Source: Psychrobium sp. MM17-31 (lineage in GTDB: Bacteria; Pseudomonadota; Gammaproteobacteria; Enterobacterales; Psychrobiaceae). Taken from it: a stretch of 64,000 bases of DNA. The position numbers were made by a program, and so were the translations under genes. The stretch lies in NCBI RefSeq assembly GCF_022347785.1, contig NZ_JAKRGA010000004.1, positions 392,812 to 456,811 of the forward strand. Reading direction: 5' to 3'. This document shows, piece after piece, positions 11,118-21,647 of this stretch. How positions within the stretch are numbered: position 1 is the first letter of the stretch; each line of letters starts with the position of its first letter. The notes beneath the pieces were generated by a model. That model saw nothing but the letters and a program-made list of their open reading frames with translations, did no database searches and had not been told where the DNA came from.

Positions 11118-12134
11118 ATGTTGGTCATTCGTCCGATAGTCGCTGCTGACTATCCAGCGTTAATGCAAATTGCTCATGATTCAGGTGTTGGCTTTACATC
11201 TTTGCCAACTAACGAGCAATTGCTGCGCTCTCGAATCGCACATTCAGAAGAATCGTTTGCTGCCAATGCGACAAAGCCGGGCACTGAAGGTTACCTTATG
11301 GTGATGGAAGACACGGATACCGGAACTGTTGTTGGTACCTGTGGGCTTGATTCAGCAGTAGGCTTGGATAATGCGTTTTATCATTATCACTTGGGCAAAG
11401 TTGTCCATTCATCGCAAGAGCTTAAGCTGCACAACACTATTGATACGCTGACACTGTGTAATGATTACACTGGCGCTGCTGAGCTATGTACCTTGTTCTT
11501 AAGTGAGTCGGCGCGTGGTGGTAATAACGGCCGTGTTCTTTCTCGTTGTCGCTTCTTAATGTTGGCGGAATTTGGCGAGCGTTTTGGCGATAAAGTTATT
11601 GCAGAAATGCGTGGTGTGTCAGATGAAAAAGGCAATTCACCGTTTTGGGAGTGGTTAGAAGATCACTTCTTTAGCATGGACTTCCCAACGGCTGATTACT
11701 TGTCAGGCATCGGCAACAAGGTCTTTATTGCCGAGTTAATGCCGCGCTACCCGATTTACGTCAACTTGTTGAGTGACGAAGCGCAAGAAGTGATTGGTCA
11801 TGTCCATGAAAAAACGCGTCCAGCGCTACGTTTATTAGAGCGTGAAGGTTTTAGATACCGCGGCTACGTCGATATTTTCGATGCTGGACCAACGGTTGAA
11901 TGTGAACGTGAACAAATCAAAGCGGTGCGTGATTCTATTCGCGTGAAAGTGAAAGTTAGCGAAGTTGAAGAAGGTGCGCCTTATGTCGCCTGTAACACTG
12001 ATTTCCAAAACTTCCGCGCAACTGAGGTGCACATCCACGTCGACCACGACGAAGAGTTTGCATTAATCACACGCGAACATGCCGACGCATTAAAAGTGGA
12101 AGACGGCGATATTATTCGCGTTCTTTCGCTGTAA
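11118..12134 (+). CDS. astA: Arginine N-succinyltransferase, copy 1
   Basis: 338 aa. The sequence matches the AstA family throughout: MLVIRPIVAADYPALMQIA at the N-terminus, YYH-like FYHYHLGKVVHSSQELKLH, LTLCNDYTGAAELCTLFL and GHVHEKTRPALRLLEREGF. It transfers succinyl from succinyl-CoA to the alpha-amino group of arginine (or ornithine), the first step of the AST pathway, in the cytoplasm. It is preceded by AGAGGA and followed 18 bp later by astD. It differs from the second copy (26895-27908) at many positions, unlike astC and astD. Confidence 0.95.
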   Translation: MLVIRPIVAADYPALMQIAHDSGVGFTSLPTNEQLLRSRIAHSEESFAANATKPGTEGYLMVMEDTDTGTVVGTCGLDSAVGLDNAFYHYHLGKVVHSSQELKLHNTIDTLTLCNDYTGAAELCTLFLSESARGGNNGRVLSRCRFLMLAEFGERFGDKVIAEMRGVSDEKGNSPFWEWLEDHFFSMDFPTADYLSGIGNKVFIAELMPRYPIYVNLLSDEAQEVIGHVHEKTRPALRLLEREGFRYRGYVDIFDAGPTVECEREQIKAVRDSIRVKVKVSEVEEGAPYVACNTDFQNFRATEVHIHVDHDEEFALITREHADALKVEDGDIIRVLSL

Positions 12135-12152
12135 TTTATTAAGGAGCATTAA

Positions 12153-13622
<1,470 letters not shown>

Positions 13623-13642
13623 TTTGGACTTAGTTGTTAGAT

Positions 13643-13670
13643 AAAAAAGGGAGCTGCGGCTCCCTTTTTT
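13643..13670 (+). terminator. Intrinsic terminator after astD copy 1
   Basis: AAAAAAGGGAGC / GCTCCCTTTTTT with loop TGCG. It is one of several GGGAGC-type terminators in this window, and it can also serve the convergent gene ending at 13714. Confidence 0.9.
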
Positions 13671-13713
13671 GTTTCAGCAATGAAATAAAAGCGATGCTGT
13701 TAAACCAGTGCAG

Positions 13714-14148
13714 CTAAAGCATTGGAATGATGCGCAATATATTGATTGCTAATAACGAAATCAGTAATGCCTCGAAGTAGCGTTGAAAGTTCTTTTTCTC
13801 GAATAGCTTATCAAACAGCTTCATGACTCCGACCAGAATCGCCAATCCAATAGCGTATTCATACCATTCATTACCACGCCAATTAAACAGCTGGCTGATA
13901 ATGAATGCCGCCAACGCGCCCATCGCAAACGCTAAAAATGAGCGTGTAAATTGATATTGTACTGACGAAAAACCAGTGACAATGACCACAGCGCTGCTGA
14001 CCATTAACAAACCGACGACTAGTGTTGCCAGCATCCAGCCAAGGCCATTTGACGGTAGCTCTCCCCAAATAAAAACGAGAAACCACATAAACAAGCTAGC
14101 GCCAATGGCCTGCGAGACAGAGAAGTCTAATTTATCGCGATTCATCAT
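13714..14148 (-). CDS. Small integral membrane protein, unknown function
   Basis: 144 aa with about four predicted membrane spans (starting near residue 14, then near 40, 70 and 95) and short charged loops. It has no recognisable catalytic motif. It is the last gene of a three-gene minus-strand unit, touching the zinc-finger membrane protein gene upstream (shared base at 14148), so translation is probably coupled. The function is not recognised; membership of the same envelope-related unit is the only clue. Confidence 0.7.
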   Translation of the reverse strand: MMNRDKLDFSVSQAIGASLFMWFLVFIWGELPSNGLGWMLATLVVGLLMVSSAVVIVTGFSSVQYQFTRSFLAFAMGALAAFIISQLFNWRGNEWYEYAIGLAILVGVMKLFDKLFEKKNFQRYFEALLISLLAINILRIIPML

Positions 14149-15824
14149 TATTCCTTGTAATCCAGCTTCTTCATTAACACATCTGACTGATACTCATTTG
14201 CTGCCTGTGCTTGTTTAGCCCAGCTCTTTTTGCGCGCGAAAAGAATGCCAACTAATAGAGCTAATATCGATAAATCCAGTATTGGCAAGGCAATGAGTAA
14301 ATCGCCGATAGTACCTACGTGCGCTTTGCCTGCTGCACTTGTGAAGAAAATAACAAACAGTGAAAAAATCGGTAGGGTGATCCAAAACCACCTTAAGATC
14401 CGCTTAGTGGAAAGGTTTTTCTTCGCGCCTAGGGCCTTCATCATGATAATGGCAGGGATATAAAATATCAGTGCTGAAACAGTGAGAATATTTAAGAACT
14501 GATGAGAGAGTTGAAAGCTATTCACTATCTTCTTCATTCCCAGCGCAAGATTATATAAGTTGAAGTGCTCGACAACTCCGCTACCGAGCTGCCAAGCAAA
14601 AGCCATCAATATCGCGGCTAATACGCCTAATGCGGCAGCAGAGTTAGCAAAGATATTTAAGACCGAGAGTTTACTACGGGCTTGCTGAAACTTTTGCTGC
14701 AATGCTATTAGTAATTCGTGCATCGCTTTGGTGGATTTACTGGTAATCATGCGTTTGGTGCGCAGCTCGTTGTAAGGAACAACTTTACCTTCGCGGCTAG
14801 ATTCACCGCACACGTTGAATAGCGGAGAAGATGTTAAACACTTTATCTTTTGTGGTGATATTTGATTCGCTGCAAGTGCAGAAGTAGCGGCGTTATAAGT
14901 GTGTTCGGTATAGATATAATCACAATCATAAATGAGTCCGCCTAGGGTTTTAAGTTGCCCTTTGCTCGTTGCAAACTCTCCCTGTAGCGTGGCGTTACAA
15001 TCGGCGGCAGTAATTTCACCGGGAATAGTGACGGTAAACGCGCCATTGTCGTGATCGGTGACTTGTTGTTTGCTCAACTGCCAAGTACCAGCATCTTGTA
15101 GTTCGAAATCGTCTTGATCACCATGCAGATAATCGTTGGTCCATGTTGTGGTTTCGAACTTGCTCCATTTATGCTTCCAGTTACCTAGTTTTGCATAAAT
15201 ATCAACGGTTTCAATATAGGTATTCTGACCATCACCATGACAGGTAGAACACCTGTTTTGCCCTGAACCGCCACAGCCTGAGCAGGTAACGCGATAATTT
15301 CTATAGCCATAGCGAGGTTCTTGTCTCGTCACGTAACCACGTGAGTCTCTGTATTCGTCATAACCAACGATTTCATAACGCGACTCATCGACTTGGCCTG
15401 ATCCATAACACGTGCCACAAGTGACTCTGCCCCGACCACCACAAGGTGAGCAAGTGACTAGGCAAGAGTGTTCAAATACCTTTAACGGCAATTTCTTACG
15501 GTGGACAGACGCAAATAAAGAATTATTAGATAGCTCTTTGTATAGCGCATCACATACGCTTTTTCGCTGCCCATTTATCGATGACTCTATCGCTTTTTTG
15601 GAGTAACTTTTTACTTCGGCAACGCTTGAACAGTTGTAACTATTAATACCGCCTAATTCTCGAGAATTATGGGAGTAATCAATGTTAAATACAGCGGTTA
15701 CCAAAATATCTTTGGCCTCTCTACGCGGAGTGCTACTCGCCGTTAAATTCAATTTGAAATTAGGCAGCCATTTATTTGTAAGCCTCGCAAAGGGACTTAA
15801 GAAAGCATCTTGATTATTATTCAT
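14148..15824 (-). CDS. Membrane protein with DnaJ-type CxxCxGxG zinc finger
   Basis: 558 aa. Residues ~120-210 carry four CxxCxGxG-like repeats (CSPCGGRG, CGTCYGSG, CSGCGGSG, CSTCHGDG), the zinc-binding cysteine-rich domain of DnaJ, but no J domain with HPD is present. The C-terminal ~170 residues hold about four hydrophobic spans. The soluble N-terminal part and zinc finger probably face one side of the inner membrane. Such a combination suggests a role in handling unfolded or partner proteins at the membrane, but no named family is recognised. It is flanked in the same unit by a PEGA protein and a small membrane protein. Confidence 0.75.
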   Translation of the reverse strand: MNNNQDAFLSPFARLTNKWLPNFKLNLTASSTPRREAKDILVTAVFNIDYSHNSRELGGINSYNCSSVAEVKSYSKKAIESSINGQRKSVCDALYKELSNNSLFASVHRKKLPLKVFEHSCLVTCSPCGGRGRVTCGTCYGSGQVDESRYEIVGYDEYRDSRGYVTRQEPRYGYRNYRVTCSGCGGSGQNRCSTCHGDGQNTYIETVDIYAKLGNWKHKWSKFETTTWTNDYLHGDQDDFELQDAGTWQLSKQQVTDHDNGAFTVTIPGEITAADCNATLQGEFATSKGQLKTLGGLIYDCDYIYTEHTYNAATSALAANQISPQKIKCLTSSPLFNVCGESSREGKVVPYNELRTKRMITSKSTKAMHELLIALQQKFQQARSKLSVLNIFANSAAALGVLAAILMAFAWQLGSGVVEHFNLYNLALGMKKIVNSFQLSHQFLNILTVSALIFYIPAIIMMKALGAKKNLSTKRILRWFWITLPIFSLFVIFFTSAAGKAHVGTIGDLLIALPILDLSILALLVGILFARKKSWAKQAQAANEYQSDVLMKKLDYKE

Positions 15825-15825
15825 G

Positions 15826-16161
15826 TTATTTTTTGACTAGCGAGAAGTTAAAGCGAGTTTTTTTGCCGTTGAGGGTAATCCAGCGGCGCTGTGTTTCGTA
15901 ACCGGGGCTTGATACTTCAACGTCATAGCGTCCAGCCTTGAGTTTCATATTGGCACGATATTTAGGGCTAATATTCATAATTCTTACCTTGGCATTGCGT
16001 GGCAAAGTGACAATGCGTAGTGGATATTTCGCTATTTGCTGAGAAGGCGGTGGTTTCGCTACTGCTTTTTTAATTGTCGGCTTTGGTGAGCCGTTTAAGA
16101 AAATAGTAAGAATGGCTAGAACAGCCCAAATCCCTATGGCGTATTTAAATGATATCGTCAC
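15826..16161 (-). CDS. PEGA-domain protein with N-terminal membrane anchor
   Basis: 111 aa: one hydrophobic segment (about 6-24), a proline/lysine-rich linker, and a C-terminal ~65-residue PEGA-like domain (LRIVTLPRNAKVRIMN, LKAGRYDVEVSSPGYET). PEGA domains are surface-associated beta-sandwich modules of uncertain function, often next to kinases or transport machinery. It lies 1 bp upstream of the zinc-finger membrane gene and is probably the first gene of that operon. Confidence 0.75.
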   Translation of the reverse strand: MTISFKYAIGIWAVLAILTIFLNGSPKPTIKKAVAKPPPSQQIAKYPLRIVTLPRNAKVRIMNISPKYRANMKLKAGRYDVEVSSPGYETQRRWITLNGKKTRFNFSLVKK

Positions 16162-16365
16162 GATTTCGCTCTAGTAATGCTCGATGTGGCAATCAGTATG
16201 ATGCCAAATAATTCGCTAACTCTATATTCGTATTATATTTTTTTCAATGGTTCTTTTGTATTGGAAGTTCATGAGCTCTTGGTTAGCAACCAAGCGCAAT
16301 AACCAGAAGTTAATGACACGGAAATGCCCGAGCTTCAACAGGCTTAGTACTTTTTCTTTTTTGAC

Positions 16366-16388
16366 AGTGAGCTGCGGCTCCCTTTTTT
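16366..16388 (+). other. Eroded copy of a GGGAGC-type terminator
   Basis: The right half (GAGCTGCGGCTCCCTTTTTT) is the same as in the terminator at 13643-13670, but the left A-rich arm is replaced by unrelated bases, leaving a stem of only about 4-5 bp. The 325-bp gap 16162-16486 otherwise holds only the PadR promoter. Confidence 0.5.
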
Positions 16389-16407
16389 ATGTCTAGATTT
16401 TTATAAA

Positions 16408-16463
16408 ACCTACATAATAGAATTAATGTTTGACAGTGATTCAATAAACTCTATTATGTAGGT
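16408..16463 (+). promoter_or_regulatory. padR promoter bracketed by a perfect 13-bp inverted repeat
   Basis: Arms ACCTACATAATAG (16408-16420) and CTATTATGTAGGT (16451-16463) are perfect inverse complements 30 bp apart. Between them lies TTGACA (16430-16435), and TATTAT (16452-16457) lies in the right arm; the spacing is 16 bp. The right arm covers the -10 box, as expected for an autorepressor operator of the PadR-like gene that starts at 16487. Confidence 0.75.
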
Positions 16464-16486
16464 ATTAATATTTACAGAGTTTACCA

Positions 16487-16828
16487 ATGGCCAATAAAAA
16501 AACTTATCTTGGCGAATTTGAGCATTTAGTTTTGTTGAGTGTTTTGTGTTTAACGAAAGAAGCTTATGGTGTAACTATTCGCCGCCACTTAAAGGATACC
16601 ATTGGACGTGAAGTGTCTATTGGCGCGCTGTATGCGACAGTAGAGCGCTTAGAGAAAAAAGGCTACATCACTTCGCAGAAAGGTGAGGCGACTGCAGCCA
16701 GAGGCGGAAAAGCGAAGCGGTATTTTCAATTGACGCCGCAAGGGCTGGCAGCAGTAGCCGAAACTAAAGAAAAACTCGAATTAATGTGGGCAAAGTTACC
16801 AGAGCTTCCCGCGATGAGTCTTGCTTGA
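16487..16828 (+). CDS. PadR family transcriptional regulator
   Basis: 113 aa, the short PadR type. A winged helix-turn-helix is visible (LGEFEHLVLLSVLCL, then YGVTIRRHL, then GALYATVERLEKKGYI and AARGGKAKRYFQLTPQG), with the GALYxxLxRLexxGxI signature of the family. It is probably a dimeric repressor acting on the inverted repeat in its own promoter. The next gene starts within 2 bp of the stop or overlaps it, forming an operon with a permease-prefix protein and an M1 peptidase. Confidence 0.93.
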   Translation: MANKKTYLGEFEHLVLLSVLCLTKEAYGVTIRRHLKDTIGREVSIGALYATVERLEKKGYITSQKGEATAARGGKAKRYFQLTPQGLAAVAETKEKLELMWAKLPELPAMSLA

Positions 16829-16829
16829 T

Positions 16830-17525
16830 ATGGGACATCATTCGCCTCCTGCGTTAGCCAGATTAATATTAGCAGTCGTTTTACCGCGCCATTTAGTTGA
16901 TGATGTATGTGGTGATCTTGAAGAAGAGTTTCAGCTGCAAATACAAGAAAAACCGAGTGTAGCTTCCGCTCAATACTGGTATTGGCATCAAGTGGTTGGT
17001 GCTAGCTGTCATTATTTATTCACCAAAACACGGGTTATTTCTGCTGTAATCTCCTTGTTCTCGATTTTCATCTTTCTCGCGCTTTATGGTGCTGTTTCAT
17101 TATTATCCTATGGTGAACAAGCGTTTTTTATTGATGATTTCTGGTACAACGGCAATGTCCACTTATTGTTTTCAGAAGCAAAGTTCTGGCAAGCTATGCC
17201 TGATGCTTTGGCCTATAAATTTTCTCCGGATTTGCTACTAGACCTGACTGCTATCTGCTGGTCGTTGGTAGCATTCAGTCTATTGTTAAAATTGAGTAAT
17301 GACGCTTGTTTAAGTCTATTCCAATTCTGTTGTTTAGCGGTGATCCTGATGTTGGCTCCTTATTTCTATGGCGTTATTAGTTTTCAAGTATTTCACCTTC
17401 CGACAAATCAGGTTGGGCCGCTTATCGCCTTAATGTGGTTGCCTATTCTTTATTTAATATTTCCAGTGACGTATTTAGTGACAAATAAACTTAAACGGTC
17501 GTTGCTCGAATCATATTCATTGTAA
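16830..17525 (+). CDS. Permease-prefix-domain membrane protein without the permease
   Basis: About 231 aa. The N-terminus (PPALARLILAVVLPRHLVDDVCGDLEEEFQ...YWHQVV) matches the 'permease prefix' segment found before MacB/FtsX-like ABC permeases that occur next to PadR regulators. Here the protein has only about four membrane spans and no FtsX or MacB domain. A TTG at 16821 overlapping the PadR stop is an alternative start. It may be a stand-alone prefix protein or a remnant of a larger permease. The role is not known; operon context suggests control by PadR together with the peptidase downstream. Confidence 0.75.
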   Translation: MGHHSPPALARLILAVVLPRHLVDDVCGDLEEEFQLQIQEKPSVASAQYWYWHQVVGASCHYLFTKTRVISAVISLFSIFIFLALYGAVSLLSYGEQAFFIDDFWYNGNVHLLFSEAKFWQAMPDALAYKFSPDLLLDLTAICWSLVAFSLLLKLSNDACLSLFQFCCLAVILMLAPYFYGVISFQVFHLPTNQVGPLIALMWLPILYLIFPVTYLVTNKLKRSLLESYSL

Positions 17526-17561
17526 AAGTATTCACTCACTTCGTCTGAAAGGAAGTTTGCT

Positions 17562-20159
17562 GTGTTGATAGTTAAAAAACTGATATGCGCGCTAGTCTTG
17601 ATAGTCATATTGATGTCTACAGCTTATTCTGCGGACTACCGTCTTGGCGTTGCCGCTCAGCCCCTTAAGCAAAAAATTTCGCTAAAGTTAGATCCACAAC
17701 TGGACGAGTTTTCTGGCTCCACTTCGATAGAGCTGGAAATAGGTCAAGATGTCGAAGGCATAGATATTTATGCTAAAGATATCAGTATGTCGACTGTGGT
17801 TTTAAAAAGTATGACCGCAGATTTAAAGGTGGATTTAGTGCCATCAAAATCTAGTGAATATGACATAGTGACATTGCGCGGATCACAAACTATTAGTCGT
17901 GGCCGTTATCAGCTATTCATTGAGTACACGGCGCCGATAAACAATGAACCAAATGGCTTGTATAAATTTTCCGATGGCGATGAGCTCTACTTAGCGACTC
18001 AACTACAAGCGATGAAAGCAAGAACAGTGTTCCCAAGTTTCGATGAGCCATCATTTAAGATTCCATTTCAAATGGATGTAACAGCTCCTTCGACCTATCA
18101 AGTATTAGGCAACACTTCCATTCACAAAATTATTTCGCAGGGTAAGTACACGACTCATTATTTTAAACCAACGGCATCAATAAATACCGATGTCTTGGCG
18201 GTTGCGGTTGGCAAGTTCACTGCTTGGCCAATAAAGGAAATGGCGATCCCATCAACTATTTATACCATCAAGGGACAGCAGTTAGATGTTGAGGTAATCC
18301 GGCGGGATATCCCCAAAATATTTAAGCATGTCCAATCTTACTTCGACTCGGCGTACCCCTTTGAAAAGTTAGATTTTCTACTGCTCCCAGTCTATAGCGG
18401 CGCGGGAATGGAAAATGTTGGACTCATAACTTTGCATCAAGATTTAGTGACGTTCCCAAATAGTAAAAATGAGATAGGGAACTATGAATCGCACAAACTA
18501 ATTGCTCATGAAATCATTCACATGTGGTTTGGTAACTTAGTAACCATGAAATGGTGGGACGATTTATGGCTCAATGAATCTTTTTCAGAATGGCTGGCGA
18601 GAAAAATAGTTAATAATCACTTTCAAGAACTCGGTGGTGAGCTAGATTTACCACAACTAGGAGCGTTCTGGGATGATACGCCATCAACGCCTGCTATTAA
18701 GCGCCAGATGAAGTCTGTTGAGGATTACAACGCTATAGGGCAAATCGTTTACACCAAGGGACATGCAATTATATCTATGGTTGAGCAGCACGTAGGTGAG
18801 TTAGCATTTAAACGCGCTATCGTTGATTACATTAAACAGTTCAGTGGTAAAAACGTCTCGTTTGAGGATTTTATTGGCTTTATGGAAAGGCATACTAATA
18901 CGACGCTTTTTCCTATCTTTGACTCGTTTTTGACTAAACCACAATATCCATTGGTAACTTTAACAAGCTCAGAGCGGCAACTGCAGATTTCTCAGCAGCC
19001 ATTTTCTGAAACAATATCGACTAAAGGCTCTAGCTTCGATACAACATCGATATGGCATATTCCATTGCGGATAAAATTCATAACGCAACAAGGAATTATT
19101 ACTAAATCTGTTTTGCTAAACAGCAGAAGTCTAAGTATCTCGTTGCCAAAGGGCACTTATGCCGTCTTTGCGGATGGAGGCGCTTTAGGCTATTTCAGGT
19201 ACCATGTGAAAGGTTTTGATACCGATTCAACCAATTGGCTTGAACACCTTACCAACAAAGAGAAACGCTCGTTATTGGCTAACAATAGTGACTTGGTGAA
19301 AGGGGATTATTTGAAATATGTTGATGCCCTAGCGCTGCAATTAAAACTGTTACAGAGTGATTTGCTCGTTCATGAGCTCGCAGTCGGTGTTATTGATGAT
19401 CTGAATAGTGATTTCTATGATTTTTTACCACTCTCCTTACAGGGAGCATTTCGAGATTATTTGACGAAGGCCTTGTTAAAAACAACAACACAAATACGCT
19501 GGTACCAGCAAACAGAGGTTAGTGATGAGCTACGTGCCTCCTCATTGAGTTTCTTGGGAGCAAAGTTATTGGACAAAGATGCGATTAACTTTGCCACTTC
19601 GCACTATCAAACTGTTTTAAATAACAAATCATCACTGAGTGAATTGATGCAAAGGGCAGTTCTTGAAGTTGTTGCAAGCGATGGGACTAAAAGGGAGTTC
19701 AATCGATTTAAACAAGCTTACATGACATCCAAAAGTGAATTAACGAAAGATAAGATAATTCGCTACATGGGATACTTTTCGTATCAAAATTCCGTCGCTG
19801 ATTACTACAACTTTTTATTTTCAAGCGATCTTAATACGACAGAGTTCAGAGGCTATTATTTACAATATCCAGTCTATAACCCCAAAAATAGAATCGATGC
19901 TATTAACTATTTAGAAGCTAATCTCTCCAAATTGTTTGCCAGAGTTTCTGAGGATGATAAACAATGGCAACCTTATAGTTTTGCATCTGGTTGCTCAATG
20001 GAATTACGCCGTAAATTAAATCTGATTTATCAGCCTTACTTCAAGGAAGTTAAAGGATTAAAAGAAAAACTGCACAACGTAAATCACATGATTAGCAGCT
20101 GTGAAAAGATGCAAAGATCTAATCATCCTCAACTAGAAGCATTATTGCTGAAGCATTAA
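17562..20159 (+). CDS. M1 family zinc aminopeptidase, exported
   Basis: 865 aa, GTG start at 17562 after AAAGGAAG. A signal peptide (1-24, ending AYSA) predicts export to the periplasm. Zinc ligands and catalytic residues of the gluzincin family are visible: H316, E317 and H320 in HEIIH, and E339 in LNESFSEW; the exopeptidase motif GAGMEN is at 280-285. The family removes N-terminal amino acids from peptides. A long C-terminal helical region (about 560-865) fits the ERAP1-like domain. It is the third gene of the padR unit and is followed by a GGGAGC-type terminator. Confidence 0.93.
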   Translation: MLIVKKLICALVLIVILMSTAYSADYRLGVAAQPLKQKISLKLDPQLDEFSGSTSIELEIGQDVEGIDIYAKDISMSTVVLKSMTADLKVDLVPSKSSEYDIVTLRGSQTISRGRYQLFIEYTAPINNEPNGLYKFSDGDELYLATQLQAMKARTVFPSFDEPSFKIPFQMDVTAPSTYQVLGNTSIHKIISQGKYTTHYFKPTASINTDVLAVAVGKFTAWPIKEMAIPSTIYTIKGQQLDVEVIRRDIPKIFKHVQSYFDSAYPFEKLDFLLLPVYSGAGMENVGLITLHQDLVTFPNSKNEIGNYESHKLIAHEIIHMWFGNLVTMKWWDDLWLNESFSEWLARKIVNNHFQELGGELDLPQLGAFWDDTPSTPAIKRQMKSVEDYNAIGQIVYTKGHAIISMVEQHVGELAFKRAIVDYIKQFSGKNVSFEDFIGFMERHTNTTLFPIFDSFLTKPQYPLVTLTSSERQLQISQQPFSETISTKGSSFDTTSIWHIPLRIKFITQQGIITKSVLLNSRSLSISLPKGTYAVFADGGALGYFRYHVKGFDTDSTNWLEHLTNKEKRSLLANNSDLVKGDYLKYVDALALQLKLLQSDLLVHELAVGVIDDLNSDFYDFLPLSLQGAFRDYLTKALLKTTTQIRWYQQTEVSDELRASSLSFLGAKLLDKDAINFATSHYQTVLNNKSSLSELMQRAVLEVVASDGTKREFNRFKQAYMTSKSELTKDKIIRYMGYFSYQNSVADYYNFLFSSDLNTTEFRGYYLQYPVYNPKNRIDAINYLEANLSKLFARVSEDDKQWQPYSFASGCSMELRRKLNLIYQPYFKEVKGLKEKLHNVNHMISSCEKMQRSNHPQLEALLLKH

Positions 20160-20177
20160 ATTATCTGTGACAGATTG

Positions 20178-20202
20178 AAAGGGAGCAGCAGCTCCCTTTT
20201 TT
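20178..20202 (+). terminator. Intrinsic terminator after the M1 peptidase gene
   Basis: AAAGGGAGC / GCTCCCTTTTTT with loop AGCA, 18 bp after the stop codon. Confidence 0.9.
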
Positions 20203-20267
20203 ATTTTCTGGATTATTGTAATATGTTCCGCTGTTAATTCAGTAGGCTATTGAAAAGGAAGTAATGG

Positions 20268-20729
20268 ATGAAATTTAGGTTATTAATTCTGATATCAGGT
20301 ATCTTAACGCTATTTGGTTGTGGGTTAGCGGCTCAAGTAGAAGAAACTGATGCATTAATGGAATCGTTTTACGCTGAAAGGGCTGATGGGCAGAATGTTG
20401 ATCGCTACTATGCAAAAATGTTTTGGGATGCGACAAGTCAGCAAGAATGGAAAAATATAATTTCGCTAGTTAAAAAAGCACATGGCACATTAAATTCACA
20501 TGAGCAGGTAAATTGGAACATTAAGTCGACATCTCATACCAACCAACTTTCAGGAACTTTCGTTTCTTATGTTTACAATGCTCATCATGAAGTTGGCGTA
20601 GTGACTGAATATCTAACGCTGTTTAGAGAAGATGATGATGATGAGTTTAAAATATTGAGCCATAGGTTTGATAGTCAGGAAATTAAAGAACTTGTTAATA
20701 AAGGTATTCAGCAAGTCGCAACTGAATAG
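20268..20729 (+). CDS. Small putative lipoprotein, DUF4019-like
   Basis: 153 aa. The N-terminus MKFRLLILISGILTLFGCG is a lipoprotein signal with the lipobox LFGC, predicting attachment to a membrane after cleavage. The mature part is acidic, with a short alpha/beta pattern (ESFYAERADGQNVDRYYAKMFW, VVTEYLTLFREDDDDEFKILSHRF) resembling small DUF4019-type proteins; this family assignment is tentative. It starts 8 bp after GGAAG. It is monocistronic between two terminators. Function unknown. Confidence 0.7.
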   Translation: MKFRLLILISGILTLFGCGLAAQVEETDALMESFYAERADGQNVDRYYAKMFWDATSQQEWKNIISLVKKAHGTLNSHEQVNWNIKSTSHTNQLSGTFVSYVYNAHHEVGVVTEYLTLFREDDDDEFKILSHRFDSQEIKELVNKGIQQVATE

Positions 20730-20734
20730 AGTAT

Positions 20735-20760
20735 AAAAAGGGAGCTACTGCTCCCTTTTT
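20735..20760. terminator. Bidirectional terminator between convergent genes
   Basis: AAAAAGGGAGC / GCTCCCTTTTT with loop TACT. The A run on one side and T run on the other serve both the lipoprotein gene (plus) and the gene ending at 20766 (minus). Confidence 0.88.
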
Positions 20761-20765
20761 GTTTT

Positions 20766-21647
20766 TTACAATCCCAACTTTTTACGCAGTTTGCGGTGCT
20801 TGTTGTTGTGTTGTTGCCAGTACTTTTCTTTGATGGTGGCAATTAGTGTCGCGCTTGAGGTGAGTACTTTAGCGCTTTCGCCAAAACCGCTTTTGTAGGT
20901 GTCTTCCCAGCCTTGAATGACGTATGGAAATTCATTGTTAAAGGTAATCGCTAGGGTGCGGTTGAGTGTTGGGTATTTGATATTGTACACCGACGTTTTA
21001 TCGCCTTTATTTAGACTCAGTTTGGCAGGGTAGGCTTTGGTATCGATATGCAATAAACGGCTATATTCCAGCGCTGGAATGAGCTGCACTTCACCCTGTG
21101 GCAATGATGTTGGGTTGAGACGGATTTTCGTCCATAGCTCATCTTCTAACAGTGCTTTGTTTAAGGTGAAGTTTTTATCCGCTTCGCCTTCGAAATATGA
21201 GTGAGATGACACCTCGAATAACCCGCGATTATTGAGCTGTGCGTAGGCGTTGCCACACCATTCTTGGGTTGTATTACTGACCTTAATTGCATGACCTTGA
21301 TTGTCTGTCGGTGAAAAGGTGCTGGTCATGATAGTGTAAGGATAAATGCCTGTAAGAAAGGATTTGTGCTTGTTGAGTTTAAGCACGCCGATATTAGTGT
21401 CTTTTACGGAATCTGCCTTTACCTGCTCCTTTGGTAGGAACTGTTCGGTAACATAAATCAGTGTCGCCGTGCCTTCGTTGAGTTCACCATAACGCGCTTG
21501 TTGAAGTTTGTATGATGACAACTCGGCATCGCCTGCATACCAATAATCTTTGAATTGCTGATTGATGTGATTATTCGCACTCGCATTGTGGGCTGTCAGC
21601 ACTAACAAGGATGCGAGGAGTGAACGCGTTATGTTTGTCTTTATCAT
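20766..21647 (-). CDS. Secreted protein of unknown function
   Basis: 293 aa with a signal peptide (1-24, ending ASA). The mature protein starts NNHINQQFKDYWYAGDAELSSYKL and contains ARYGELNEGTATLIYVTEQF and VSNTTQEWCGNAYAQLNN. Similar proteins occur in Bacteroidetes and marine Gammaproteobacteria, where some are mis-annotated as 'Maf'; no Maf nucleotide-pyrophosphatase motif is present. The C-terminus is very basic (HRKLRKKLGL). A single cysteine remains in the mature part. Function not recognised. Confidence 0.7.
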   Translation of the reverse strand: MIKTNITRSLLASLLVLTAHNASANNHINQQFKDYWYAGDAELSSYKLQQARYGELNEGTATLIYVTEQFLPKEQVKADSVKDTNIGVLKLNKHKSFLTGIYPYTIMTSTFSPTDNQGHAIKVSNTTQEWCGNAYAQLNNRGLFEVSSHSYFEGEADKNFTLNKALLEDELWTKIRLNPTSLPQGEVQLIPALEYSRLLHIDTKAYPAKLSLNKGDKTSVYNIKYPTLNRTLAITFNNEFPYVIQGWEDTYKSGFGESAKVLTSSATLIATIKEKYWQQHNNKHRKLRKKLGL

